Assembly (NCBI GenBank): GCA_033220425.1
Contig: CM065652.1
Span: 2,046,001 to 2,110,000 of the forward strand
Length of the DNA stretch: 64,000 nucleotides
Direction of reading: 5' to 3'
Source of the DNA: Lepraria neglecta
Taxonomy: Eukaryota; Ascomycota; Lecanoromycetes; Lecanorales; Stereocaulaceae
The position numbers and the translations under genes are program-made. The notes under the pieces are model-generated. The model did not search any database. It was not told the DNA's origin and was given only the letters and a program-made list of their open reading frames with translations. Shown here one piece after another: positions 31,942 to 44,228 of this stretch (position 1 is the stretch's first letter; every line of letters begins with the position of its first letter).

Positions 31942-34900
31942 CTAGACTTTCTTCTCTACATCATCATACCCGAAAATATCCTCCACCCCCGCACCCTCCC
32001 ATCTTTCCCCCTTCTCAGCCTCCTCCCTAATTCTCCAGTACTTCCCATTCGTCTGCCAAAATTCCTCCCCAGTAACCGGATCCCTACTCTTACTAAACCA
32101 CCTCGGCACAAACTCCTCCCCCTTCGCCTCCCTCTCCCTCCTCTTCGCCCTCTGCCGTTCCTCAACCCGGTTCTTCTCCGTAGCAGCAAGGTCATACTCT
32201 CCGTCCTCCATAGCTCTCTGATCCGGTCTCAATCTCGTATCAGTGGGAGGGAGATAAGGTCGTAGTCGGTTGGGAAGGGATTGGAACGTTACGACGAAGG
32301 GGGTGAGGTTGAAGGGGATGTTTGGGGGGCGCGGGTGCGCTTCCCATACTAGGAATGCTTGGCTAGAACCAGGTTCGTGGGCTTTGCTGCCCGAGGGAGC
32401 AAGGACGGAGTCTTCGAAGCCGGGGGTGAGGCGGGCGTAGATTTTGTCGTTCCAGCGGCCGCCAATGGACCAGCAGGTTTTGCCGTCTGTGGTCATTACT
32501 TTTCCAGAAACTTGGTAAGCGGAGCTGGCTTTCCAGCCGCGGGGCTTGAAGTCTAGGGTGCAGATTTCGCCGTTGGTGTGGTTTTTAATTTCCATAGGGC
32601 CGTAGTTGTCGACTGTGGGGGAGCCAGTGATGATACCGATGACGGAGGAGGTCACCTTTTTCCAGGTGTAGAGCTCCTCGCCACCGGTTGAGGGGCGCAG
32701 TTTGAGGAACCAGGTGCCCAGGGGGTTTATGTCGAAGGATTTGCCGTAGAACTTGGATTTTACCGCTGATTCGCCCTGGATATAGTGTCAGCTCTGCTAA
32801 TAGTTGAAAGCTGAGGGCAACATACATAATAATCCCACTTTGGTGCTTCGGCCCACGCTGCTCCAATGGGTGGATGATGGCTGACTTGCTCGATGAAGAA
32901 CCTATAGCCTTTGTCCGGTCTGACATATTCATATGTCTCACCTAGAAGAGGATTGAAAGGCTTGGCCACACGGCCAATTGTTGAGGCATATTCGCTAGCT
33001 GCGAAAGCTGCGACATACACCATGCGTTCAGTAGAATCAGCTCGATCAGCTGCTGTATCCAGTAGGTCAGTATACTCCATATCTTCGGTAACTCGCTGCA
33101 GGAGCGATGTGGGTTCGTTGAATGAAACTGGCAATGTCATCTTGGTCATATCCTTCCCTATCATCGATTTGAGGATGCCCTAGGTCTACATCAGTAATGA
33201 TAGTAGGATAAATTTAAGGGCGCACATACCCATAGCGATATCTTTGGCCTATTGTCGGCCTCCATCTTAAAGCGTTTCCGAATAGGATCCTCATAACCCT
33301 TGAATGAAGATTGAATCTCTGATTTCTTCTTCTCCCGCAGATCTTCAGAAGCTTTTTGATCTTCATTTTCCTTAGCAACTGCCGGCGGGCTCGGGATAGA
33401 TGTCGGCATCTCCTCTATAACCTCCACCTCTCCAGCATCCACCGCATCAAAGAATTCCTCGTCCTCATCAGAGTCAGAGTCGGAAAGATTTGTCAAGTCG
33501 GCGATGGTGGACTTTCGCCTAGTGGGATCTCGGAGTCCTATAGATTTCCTCCGAGCTGGAACGGTGCCTTGCTTGCCCAGCTGCAATTTGCCTAAGGCTT
33601 CGGATATCTGCCCTTCATCTTGTGACATGCCCCTGCTGGGCGCAGCGGCTTCGGTGCCTTCCAAGGCCTCTCTGAGTGCTCGCTTCGTGCGTTTGCGCTT
33701 CTCTTCTGACTCGCCAATGCGACCCTCGAGCTCTTCTTGTTCCCTTGCGACCCTAGCCATACTATCCTCCCAAAGCCGTCGTACATCTGCTTCTCGGTCA
33801 AGCCTGTACTGCCAGTAGGCATCACGATCACGCGAGATTTTGAGTAGATCACCAACTAGGCTTTGAAGGCTAGCAACGGCAGACTCATAAGTTGATAATG
33901 CTTGCACGACTGTGGGATCAGAAATTGGCACGGCCTTTTCCTTAGAGCTTTCTGCGCGCAACGCTGCTGAGACTTGGGCGAGCAGATTCAGTTGTAAGCT
34001 TGCAGAGTGAGCGGTAATGTTGAAAGCGTCTTTGCTTGCTGGTTGCATTTCGTGATCGCTAGCGTCATCCCCATACTCTTCGTCATCGTCCATATCGCCT
34101 GCAATCATAGAAGTCTGAGCGCCTCGAACAGATCGTGAAAGATCATTGTCAGCGATACTAGGTTCGCGGGAGCCGTACGCTGAACCGTCTTCATCGCCAC
34201 CAGCAGTGGTTCCGCCAAAGTTAGAGTCTTGAAAAGATACTCTAGAGGAGGCGGCAGTCAGAGGAACACCCACTGCAGTCGCAGGTGATAGCCCTTTGCC
34301 GCTGAGCTTCGAGGCATCTGTTGTACCCGGTTCCTGGATTTGCGGTATCTGTCCTGACTTGGCTTGGCGGAGTACCTCTTCCTTGCGCTGCTTTTGCTTC
34401 TCGGCTTCCTTTGCTTCGTCTTTAGTCCATTGAATGGCATTGTTGAGAGCCCAAAACCATCTCTTTGCCTCCACCTCATGATTTGCCTTGAGATGGTACT
34501 TGACGGATGATTTGCCCTGTATTTCGAACCTTGTCTTGTCTTGAGAATCCATGTAGAGTTTTGCAATCCGCATGTTGACCGCACCGCGGCAGGCTGAGCC
34601 AGCATCATCTGCAGGATGTCAATACATAGGCAAAGCGGGTTATATATAGAGCAGGTCATACCCTGGTGCTTGTAGTAGCTCATTACGCCATCTTCCAGAA
34701 CGAACCATCTCAGCTTGTAGCCACTTGTGTAATTGGTCCACTTCTTGAGATAGCCTTTCATTTCTCTGCTGTCTTTACCACCAGGAGCGCCGTCCGTCGC
34801 TTGTAATGGACCACCACTGCCTAGCACGGCCTTCTCTTGAATGCCTCTTTGCGCTTCCGCCGCTGCAGGTGACTTCTTGAGAACTCCTCTCGTCCTATCG

Positions 34901-36042
34901 TCTTTCGTGACATCCTGAGGAAGCTTACCCTTGCGATCTCGTCGAAAAGGGTCTGCACCGTGCATGAGTAGTACCTGGATTAATCTAGTATCCTTTTTGC
35001 GCGAGGCTTCGTGGAGGAGTGTGCCACCACTCTGTACGGTGCTTGGCTCTGTTGCAAGCTCTCCATCATTCACATCAAGTACAGTTTCGACGCGTGAATC
35101 CTCAAGCAAATTTTCGAGCTGCTCGTATCTTTGTCTTGCGACAAGATTTTGTATCTCTCGGATCTTGGAATCTAGGAACAGCGATCGAGAGAGTTGTAGT
35201 TGCTGGAAGATGTCTGGTGTCCGAGCCAGGTCTAATGCCGAGCGCCCCTGGTAGTTCAGCAGAGAGTCGTTAATACCTAGTTGCTCAAGTAGTAACCGGA
35301 CGGTGGTAGGTCGACCAAGCATTGAAGCAAGGTGTAGGGGGGTATTGCCGTCTCGGTCTCGAGCATTGACGTCGATACTTGCCCCTGGTGTAGATTTTGC
35401 AACAGCGAGTATCTGTTCAACCACTGGTGGATCTGCACATTGTATAGCTAGATGCAATATTGTAGTTCCTTCTAGGGTCCCCGACGCTGTCCCTTTCTCC
35501 GCATCTTCGCTGATCCTGGGCATGGTAGATGTCTCAGTGACTGCCTTGGCAATTGCTGCACTGTCCCCACTTCGCAAAATCTCGAACAGCTTGAACATCC
35601 GTACAGACTGTTGTATTGTAGGGCCAGCATCTTCTGGTTTCGCTGCAGCTGCAGCATCTCGGCTCAGGGCCGCGGTGCTCGGGTTGTTCATGTCCTGCCC
35701 TACACTGGAATTGGAAGCCTTTGCCTTATGCCGAGAGGATCGTAGGCCGGCGAAAGAGTGGTGGGATGTTGACGGATTGAGGGTGGGGGAGGGGGGTTCT
35801 GAACCTGCGTCCGACCCAGCAACACTGGTGGACTCATCGCCGTCGGTGTCAACGGTAAGGGTCTTCGACGACTTATCTCGGTGCAGCAGCGACTTGGCCA
35901 GCGCGGATTTAGAGCGCTTATGGCTGAAATGGGCGAACCGTTAGCTATGTTGACTTAAAGTGGGGGGCGCAATCTGGGGAATGATGTAGAGGGACTGAGA
36001 ATAATGCAGGGTAGCTCACCCGTCTGCTCCCTTCTCAGACAT
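31942..36042 (-). CDS. OSH1: Oxysterol-binding protein, OSH1-type (ankyrin-PH-ORD)
   Basis: Lipid-transfer protein moving sterol (and usually PI4P) at membrane contact sites. Five exons: 36042-36020, 35923-34662, 34608-33230, 33179-32826 and 32775-31942, all phases consistent, 1283 residues. Order: short Ser-rich N-terminus (only seven codons plus two bases lie in exon 1), ankyrin repeats ([66 protein letters not shown]), a PH domain ([33 protein letters not shown] and on), a linker with acidic [11 protein letters not shown] (FFAT-like, for binding the ER protein VAP) and a coiled coil, then the OSBP-related lipid domain with its EQVSHHPP signature. The architecture is that of yeast Osh1/Osh2. 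Intact. Confidence 0.96.
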
Positions 36043-36588
36043 GTTTAGAGACGGCCAATTGACCTCGAGATACTTTATAAAAAATGGAGGAGGCGCGTGA
36101 AATGTGCTTGATGCAAGTGCGGGCGGAGCGGCCCTCTTTGCTTGGCGTTTTTTTCTCGAAAGGTCTCTTTCGGCCGAGATTATTGTACCTGTGTCAAGTC
36201 TCCAGCATTTCTAAGAGAGGCAGGAGAATGAGTTTTAATCTTGACGTATTACAGGGTTACTTGTGCCATCGGCTCATTCACCTTATGGCAGACTTTGTGG
36301 CATGTTTTAAAGCCACGCAAAGCATAAACTACGTTCGAACACCCAGTTCTCTCGGATGGAGATTCTCAGACTATGGCCATCTTCATGGATTTTCTTCCAG
36401 CGGAGTCTCTCTTCCTTTCGATCTTCAATTTGAAATGGTTGCTAATAAGAGTATCTAGGTGGGGAAATGCAGGATTCGGTATTGTTGGTGCAAGATCTAG
36501 TGAAATTCGCGAATATTCAAGCGGAGAATTTGACCCATTGAAAATTTATCAAAAAGATGAGGCTTGGAGCGTCAAACTTGCCATGTTC
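36043..36588. other. Intergenic, 546 bp
   Basis: 5' flank of OSH1 and 3' flank of the monooxygenase pseudogene. Short plus-strand frames have no recognisable content. Confidence 0.5.
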
Positions 36589-37752
36589 CTAAGACCTCGC
36601 CATATCCTGCATCTGGGCCAGCGGATGATCCCCAAACTGACTTCTCTGGCCCATGCTCACACCTTTCTTCTGCATCTGCCTCGCATACTCCATCGTCTCC
36701 TCCTCCCATTGCTTCAACGAGATCTTACCACCCATCATCTCATAAAGCTTCGGCGCATCGAATGCAGCCTGGCTGGTGCTAGCAGCCGTATGAGGTCGGA
36801 AACCCGCCAAAACATCTCCAATCAACAGCAACTTACCATCGAAGAACGAATTCTGCGACGAGATGACATCTGTAATTGCTTGAATGAAAGGCTGTTTCGT
36901 ATCGCAGACGATATCCGCGAATTGAGGTGGTAAGATCTTCCTCGCATACTCACGCTGGCCTTCTAAGATCTCCTTCCTCATCTTTCCTATGGGTAGTGTG
37001 ATGTGGTGGTGCTTTCCATCAGAGTCAATCAAGAATTCTTTGAACTCGTTCGAGTCTTCTGGATAGTTGCAATACCAGACCCAGTTGATTAGTCGCTTCC
37101 CAGGCTCAAGAGATCCGTTCTCGCCAGGTATCACGTAGGACAGTATCTGGGTGCCAGGGGCGTGGAAGAACGTGAAGGTTTCCACGAAGGCCTTTTGGGC
37201 TGCAGCCGTTGCTTCGCTCTCGGGTACTGTTCCTCGCCACGCCTCGTAACCTACTTACTTTCTTTGAACGTCGGGCAAGGAAATTTTTACGTAATGATGA
37301 GCTCGGTCCGTCAGCGCCAATCACCAGGTCTGCCTTGGTCTTCTCGACGTTGCCTTCTCTACTTCATAATCCACTTCGATCTGCTGGCCAGCGTCTTGGA
37401 CGTTCTCCCTCAATCGACTCGGGGACCTTGCAGTAATCGCTCTTCACTCCGTCAAAGTTCGCTCTGAGTAGATAGTAGAGCAGATCCCAGCTCGTCATCT
37501 TCTGGGCCATTCCCTCTTCATGGACCTGCCGACCCTCTTTATCGAGATACTGGCGTAGATTGCTTGTCACAGCGATAGGCCTCTTAGTAGCGTCGAATCT
37601 GTTGAAGAAGGCTTGAGTGTCGCCTCCAACTACTACTCTAGCACCTTGATTGTGTAGCAATGGCGTGGGATTTCGTTCGAAAATGCGCACGTTGTGACCG
37701 AGGCGTTTGAGAACAACGGCCGCAAAGAGACCCCCGAGGGAGCCTCCAACTT
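36589..37752 (-). pseudogene. FAD-dependent aromatic-ring monooxygenase, decayed
   Basis: Remains of a flavin monooxygenase of the PHBH-fold type (2,6-dihydroxypyridine-3-monooxygenase-like). The Rossmann motif VGGSLGGLFAAVVLKRLGH lies at about 37750-37690, then the frame RANFDGVKSDYCKVPE runs to about 37400. The DG-type motif VIGADGPSSSLRKNF (37240-37330) is in another frame, and VGYEAWRGTVPESEA in yet another. The C-terminal half, with the second FAD motif GKLLLIGDVLAGFRPHTAAS, is at 37185-36589. At least three frame changes and a stop separate pieces that should be contiguous. No start exon was found upstream of the Rossmann motif. Confidence 0.8.
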
Positions 37753-38981
37753 GCGAGGTAAGGCATGAATTAGCCTCTGCTATGTGTCTTAGCGGTCAGA
37801 TAAAGAAGGACAGGTGCCTAGCGCCAATCAGAAGCTGAAGACATGATAGTCCCATAGAGGTATCATGATTGGGAATGCGAAAGACTCGCAAGTGAGAAGG
37901 CAAGCCCGCAATTAAGCCACAGCTTTGCCTGATCAGGACGCCGTCCCGAATAATGTCCAATTTCAAACGAATCATTCTCATTTCACGCCATGATAGAAAC
38001 AGCTGCGGAGCTTTGGACTAGTGAGGTTTTTTAACAGCAAATAGAACGGCGTGAAAGCCACTTCATGGAACCGTGCAAAGTGCCCCAATCTAGGCGCCTC
38101 CTGTCGAACGCGAGAAAGGGTAATGCTCAATTGGAACAGCAGTAGCGGTTTACTTACCACGATTACTTGCAATCAACAGTCCCCTCGACAGTCCCCTTTG
38201 GAACCCAACCTGCTATGTCTTCCCATTCGGAGCTCCTGGATTGATTTCTTTCCGAGATTTCCCGCTCAAATATCCCACTTCCAATCCTATATAAGCTATG
38301 GCTAAAGCTAGAGATTGTATATTTCTAGACTCTTAGGTAAGTAAAGCGGAACAAGAGTCTGGCCTGTTGCCCTTCGAAGCATGTAATATTGACACCATCT
38401 TTCAAAAGACTGACTAAGTTGTTTAGTTGCTTACCCACTAAGGGGACTACTAAAGGGACTGCCCCGAGCCGGCTTGCAATAGCAGCATTCATGTTGAAAG
38501 ACCATAAGCTCTTGATTCTGTATGCCGGAAACCGCACCAACTACTGGTTTTTCAGCCGACAATACATTTCATTTCGTTTGTAAGACTTGGCATCCTTAGA
38601 GTTGTGGCCAGACCAAGACGCTCACTTCATCACACCCTCAATTCCACATTTCCGACTCTGAATCAGTCCTTCCTATCCTCCAAAACTTACAGTCGTCCTC
38701 CAGTGGCTCACAGGTGATAAGAAAGCCGGGCTTGTATCACGAGTCCGCCTTATCAGCACAGATATTCATGAGGTTTCAAGTCTCCAACTGCCCAGACTCG
38801 AAAAAGAAGCGCTTCAACCTCATCTTCGTATTCCAAAAAGTCTCGGGAGCTTGGTTAGTGAATTCCGGCGCAGGAAACTGTTATTTCGCGGGAATCCCAT
38901 TCCGGGGTTTTGTGTCACGAGGAACTCCTAAGGCGAGAACTGAATCTTCACTTTTCTCCATCCCCCTTTCTTATTCTACCA
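37753..38981. other. Intergenic, 1.2 kb
   Basis: No gene supported. Holds the missing 5' end region of the monooxygenase pseudogene and the promoter of the alpha/beta hydrolase. Confidence 0.45.
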
Positions 38982-40000
38982 ATGGCGGCCTTCACCTTCC
39001 AATCAGTCATCAAAATCGCCGGTCAGACCCTTCACGCATGGTATATCCTTCCGCTAGGCGTCTATCGCCGCAATCAACAAAAGCTGCTAGAGCAACCCTC
39101 CGGCTTCGCCCCCGACATTACCTCGAGATATGCCTTCAAACTTCTACGAGACGACCCTGAAGCGCAACTCGTAATCTACCTACACGGTACTGCGGGCACC
39201 ATTCGTTCAGGCCGGCGACCTGACCGCTACCGAGCGCTCTACTCTGGTGCGCCGGACAAAATACATGTCGTGACACTTGACTGTCGGGGTTACGGCCTTA
39301 GCAGTGGCACGCCCTCCGAGGAGGGCTTGCCCATTGATGCTATAAGTCTTGTAAAATGGGCAACAGAAGTTGTGAACATACCACCGTCGCGCATAGTCAT
39401 CTTCGCCCAGTCGCTAGGCACCGCCGTTGCCATATCGACCTCTCTGCACTTTGCTTCCGAATCACCACCTGTCTCATTCGCAGGTATGGTACTTGTGGCG
39501 TCATCCTCCGATGTCGCGACGTTGTTAGGGACCTACCGAATAGGTGGTGTAGTGACCGTCCTGTCACCAGTAGCACGGATTCCCCACCTGCTTGCTTTTT
39601 CACCGGATTTTTGAGCAACACTTGGCTGAGCAAAGACCGTATTGCGGAATTTGTAAAACGCAGCGAGAACGATATTGGCGTGGAGAAGTACAATATCACG
39701 TTCATCCACGCCAAAGACGATACAGATATCCCTTGTTTTCACACCGAGGGTGTCTTTTGGCATGCAATCAATGCGACCTTTCCTACGGGAATAAATTATG
39801 AGGATCTTGGGAGGGAGAAGGAGTTGAAAAAGAAAGATTTAGCAGCTGGTGGGTGGGCTGTGGAGTGGCAGACGAAAAGAGGCGTCATTAGAGAGGAGAT
39901 AGTGAGGTACCGCCTCCATGATAAGATCATGGCATATCCTGTGGTTAGCATGGCTGTGTTGAGAGCGTTTCAGTCTGTAGATCCTGCGTCTGGGAGCTAG
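38982..40000 (+). pseudogene. Alpha/beta hydrolase, ABHD12-like, with one frameshift
   Basis: Serine hydrolase fold resembling fungal ABHD12/lysophospholipase-type proteins. From ATG 38982: FQSVIKIAGQTLHAWYILPL, the oxyanion-side YLHGTAGT, VVTLDCRGYGLSSG, and the nucleophile elbow AQSLGTAVA (first Gly of GxSxG is Ala). The frame then ends as ...HLLAFSPDF-stop at 39615. Reading continues one base out of register as FLSNTWLSKDRIAEFV, then the acid/His region FIHAKDDTDIPCFHTE and YRLHDKIMAYPVVSMAVLRAF to 40000. The break is at the T5 run 39596-39600; one extra T would give a continuous protein of about 339 residues. So this is either a homopolymer sequencing error or a very young pseudogene. Confidence 0.75.
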
Positions 40001-41023
40001 TGTTGCACTTAGAACGTGCAGATACAAAGCAGCGAGGAGTCAAGGAGTAGAGATTCTTTTTGTCAGGTGAGACGACGCGCAATATATATTCTTGATGAAA
40101 GAGGAATGCCCGTACACAAGTTATCAACAAAGGGAGCTGTGTTCTTGAGCTGCGAAGGGGTGTTATTTGGGCTGATGCCAGCTGGAGAGAATCTGTCGAA
40201 CTTGGGAGAGACCTGCGAATCTTCAAAACGACGTAGCCAAAGCGCGCAGTTTACTAGTCTCATTCGATGACCGTGTTACTCCTCCAGACCACCAGAGTGC
40301 TCGTTCGTTGCTCTTCTAGAAAATCAAAACGGCCACGATCGTTCACCGAGGCGACTAAAATGAAGGATTGTTGGCTTCCCGGATAAATAAAGTGGTGCGT
40401 CTGCTACTCAGCCAGACGGTCGAACTGAATTCCTTCCGCTCGCTCAAGTTCCTGATGTCATTGTTTGTTGCTTATTGATGTTGTTAATTGATAGCTTGCT
40501 GCTCATCTGGATCTGTAAGAAGAGAATTCCTGGCTCATCGGAATCATCAAGTTAAAGGCCTGCCGCTCATTCATTCGGTCAAAATGAGGTTTTTCCTGCT
40601 CGCTCAGAGTCCGAAGCTCATCATTTTCAACTTGTCGGTGTCTTTGAATCCATGTCTTGTTGCTCATAGCGATCATCGAATTGAGGGCTTCCTGCTCATC
40701 TAGAGTCCGTAGTGCCTACTTTCTGCTCCTTCGGACGCTCATGGTATTGCTTTTGGATTCTAGCTAGAGCCGATTGTGCGAGCTTCCGACTCTTGGTGAG
40801 ATCGCTGTGCCATTTTCTGCAGGCCTTTGACCAGCTCCACTGCATTATCAGGCAGTCGTGGCGACTTTCAGGGTCGTAATGCAGAGCATGAATCCATCAC
40901 TCTCGTACAACTTCATAGGCCTTGCGGATATCTTCAAACCGGATCTTGGAACTCAGAACCATTCAATCATCACTAGGTCAAAACAATTCCTCCAATTCTT
41001 ACAGGAAAATCTCGCATATCAAA
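40001..41023. other. Intergenic, 1.0 kb, with weak repetitive CTGCTCAT motifs
   Basis: No gene supported. Between about 40490 and 40720 the strings CTGCTCATC, CTCGCTCAGAGTCCG and CTCATCTAGAGTCCG recur in an irregular degenerate tandem pattern. Confidence 0.45.
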
Positions 41024-42289
41024 ATGGACAAGAGAACCATCACTGACGACCACCGCCCCCGCCTGCCCCCCTTCGAAGAAATCTACAAAGACCTCCACCA
41101 AAACCCCGAACTCTCGCGCCAAAAAGTACGCACAGCATCCATAGTCGCCTCCCACTTAGACGCTCTCCACGATTTCATCGTCTATCGCAATATCGGCGGC
41201 CATGGCGTTGTTGATGTCCTCCATAATGGATCTGGCCCTACGGTGCTGCTTCGTGCGGATATGGACGCTCTTCCTCACCTGGAAGCTACAGGTCTCCCCT
41301 ACGCAAGCACAAAGACCGCCAAAAACGCTGAGGGAGAGACGACGCCTGTTATGCATGCTTGTGGGCACGATATGCACACCGCGACCCTTATGCCACCGCA
41401 AAGTTGCTGCATGCAGCAAGAAAGCACTGGAGCAGAACACTAATCTGCCTCTTCCAACCAGCCGAAGAAATCGCCTATGGAGAAAAATCCATGGTAGCCG
41501 ACGGGCTCTACGAAAAAGTCTCCATCCCCGACACCGTCATAGGCCAATACATCCACGCCATCAAAGCCGGCGTCGTCGCTTTAAGCGGTGGGCCCGTACT
41601 AACAGCCGTCGACTCCTTCGAGATCCGCATTTACGGGGAAAGCGGACACGTTTCCCGTCCGGATCTTTGCGTTGATCCAGTTATTACGGCCGCTCATATT
41701 GTGGTAAGATTGCAGAGAATTGTGACGAAAGAGACGAGGCCGGAGGATTTCGCTGTTATGGCTTGTGCTAGTATTCATGGGGGGGAGTAAGACGAATGTT
41801 GTGCCTGATTTTATGGATATTAAGGTGAGTATACGGTCGTATTAATCCGAGGTCCATGAGCTGCTTATAGCAGCTGTCAAGAGGCTCGTGAGGGCGGAGT
41901 GCGAAGCTTCTGGCTCACTCGTAGTGCGTGAGCAGGAGTTCAAAACCATGATGCATACGCCCGCCACTATCAGCGACATACACAACGCAGCAATTCTAAA
42001 GGCGCAATTCAAAGAGTATTTCAGAGGAAACGCTATCGACAAAGACCCATTTGGAGCGAGTGAGGATTTCTCGCCACTATCGACGGCGTGCTGGGCGCTG
42101 TATGTGTTCTACATGTGGGGCTATGTTAATAAGGAGACGTGGGATGAGGCTGAAAGGGAGGGGAAGATTCGGAGTATTCCGCACAATTATTCTACATTTT
42201 TTGCGCCGGTGATACAGCCGACGTTGATGGGGGTGGATGCGTTTTCGGTTGCTGCGTTGACTTTTCTTGGTGAAGGTTCGGATACCTAG
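41024..42289 (+). pseudogene. M20-family amidohydrolase (hippurate hydrolase-like), decayed
   Basis: Remnant of a metal-dependent amidohydrolase. ATG 41024 opens MDKRTITDD...YKDLHQNPELS, then LLRADMDALP and the metal-binding HACGHDMHTATLM. A frameshift at about 41390 precedes KLLHAARKHWSRTLICLFQPAEE in another frame. ASIHGG runs into a G7 run at 41779-41785 that shifts the frame, where six Gs would keep SKTNVVPDFMDIK. An in-frame TAA follows at about 41842 inside KVSIRSY-stop-SEVHELLIAAVKRLVRAECEA. The rest, with the C-terminal SEDFSPLS and VDAFSVAALTFLG, is open to 42289. With two frameshifts and a stop, loss of function is likely. Confidence 0.8.
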
Positions 42290-43026
42290 AAGAGCTGCGT
42301 GTAGGGCTGGTGAGCGGAACAAGTAGTTTCATTTGCAGCATAGCAGGCGGTGACGAAGCTATCAAATTTTTTCAGGCATAGCTCAAGGTCATACACTCGT
42401 GGCCATACTTCGCGGTGATTCGGGCGGAATGGGGATAACTCGCGGCTCTGAAATACCAAATCTTGGTCTACTCATGACGGCTCGTAACCGTAGCATTGAG
42501 ACATAAAGAAGTTGATGGGAGCAAGCCACTGTCAGAATCTGCAGCTTAGGAAGCAGGAAATGCAAGGGTTCCAGCTCTCGAACGCTTGAATACGTGAGTC
42601 TTTTAGAGGCTCATGAGCATTCTATGTAGTAATTCATCGGGATAAACCCCGTCGGGACATGTGTTTGTTTGCGAATATGAGGACACAAAAGCTGGCTAAG
42701 TTAAGCAGCAAAGCAGAATAGCCCAAGATTCCAGCTTCATGACGCCCAGTTCAATACCATTCACGATGTCTTGCGAGCGCAGCCTCTGATCTTTCTGAGG
42801 CCCAAGAAGATTGGAAAGCGCGACTTCGATACTAAGTGGACTGAAAAACCGTTGAAGTAATCAGATGGTCAAGTTTCAAATCGCATTGCGAATTGGGCCA
42901 GTGGGCCCCGCATTGGCGGAAAGGAGGCTTTGGAAAGATAAGTTTTGAACCTTGTAGACCATCATGGAAGGCCTTTTATGGATTCTAGAGCTTACAGTAT
43001 GTATATTTAGTGTAGCATTGGGGAGA
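42290..43026. other. Intergenic, 737 bp
   Basis: Convergent spacer between the amidohydrolase remnant and homoserine kinase. Nothing recognised. Confidence 0.5.
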
Positions 43027-44228
43027 TCAATTATTTCGTTCGACCATAGCGCCGCCCTCAGCAGGCTCAAGCACCTGCCATTGACATTGAATGTCCTGCG
43101 CTTTCGTAAGTATGGCAATGATAGCTTCCGCTATTGCCTCAAAGTTGTGTGTTGCCAGAGCCAGAATTGTTGGACCAGCACCGCTGAGACATACTCCGAG
43201 CAATCCCGGATGTGAAGGTCTCAGGTTATCCAATATTTCAGAGAGACCGGGGACAAGCGACTGACGATATGGCTGGTGCATTCGATCACGCATGGCTTCG
43301 GAGATCTTGGTGGCATTGGGTGGTGATTCGGACAGGAGGACAGGGAGCAGCGAGCTGCGTTGATTATTGAAGATCTAGCTTCGGTCAGTCACAGCTCCAT
43401 CCGTTTCGGAGCCATGTATTACGTACTGCATCCTCTCTCGAATACTTGAGTGGCAGCACACCTCTCGCTTTTGCCGTATCTACCTTGAAATCAGGGATGA
43501 CAACGAGAGCCTTGATTTCTGGCGTCCATCGGAACTCGTGATAACTCCCAATACCGACGGGTGGCTCTTGCACGCGTAGTCCGGTGTCAAGGCCGCCAGC
43601 AGGCTCTGGTAATACTTCACTCAGTGGGATCTCTTTTCGAGCGGTGTCCTTGGGGTCTAACGTCCTCAGAAACGAACCAACAAAGCCACCATAGAGAGCC
43701 GCTGCGACATTGTCTGGGTGTCTCTGGATAACCATTAGCAAAAAAAATCCTACGATAATCAGACAGCGTCCTCACTTCGACCATCAGGCAATAGTCAAGC
43801 ATCCTATCTTTCGACAGACCAAAGCCGCCGACTTCGTTCCCTAAAACTACTCCTGCTACCACGGCTGCCCCCGAAGAGCCCAAACCTCTAGATAAAGGTA
43901 TACCATTTATGATGTGGACTTTTGTGTGCGAGGGGAATGCATGTTGACCGTGACAGCGCAGGACATATAATGCAACCCGGGTAATCAAATTCCCATCTGG
44001 GGCTCTGGTAAGACTTTCCGCGCCCAGACCTGCACAGGTGATCTCGCAATTGAGTGGAGCTGACGATTGATTTGATGATGAAATAGTGACTTGGAGTTCA
44101 AGAAGAGCGCTGGAGACGTTTGACGCTTGTTGGGCAGCTGTCGAATGGATGGATTTCAGAGCAAGGCCAAACACGTCGAAGCCGGGCCCGAGATTGGCTG
44201 ATGAGCTGGGCACCTTGATCTTGATCAT
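43027..44228 (-). CDS. THR1: Homoserine kinase
   Basis: GHMP-family kinase that phosphorylates homoserine to O-phosphohomoserine in threonine synthesis; cytosolic. Exons 44228-43776, 43723-43427 and 43374-43027 (introns of 52 nt each) give 365 residues. Landmarks: N-terminal VPSSSANLGPGFDVFGLALK, the ATP-binding glycine loop PLSRGLGSSGAAVVAG, the segment ERHPDNVAAALYGGFVGSF reconstituted across intron 1, and the C-terminal GHMP motif GVCLSGAGPTILALA. Length matches the family. Intact housekeeping gene. Confidence 0.97.

Noticed and set aside
35303-35944. Plus-strand 213-codon frame
   Set aside because: Antisense to the ankyrin-repeat exon of the oxysterol-binding protein.
41828-41872. Short intron in the amidohydrolase at GTGAGT...TATAG
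   Set aside because: Splicing there breaks the frame, whereas reading through gives KVSIR and LLIAAVKRLVRAE in one frame around a single TAA, so a stop is more likely.
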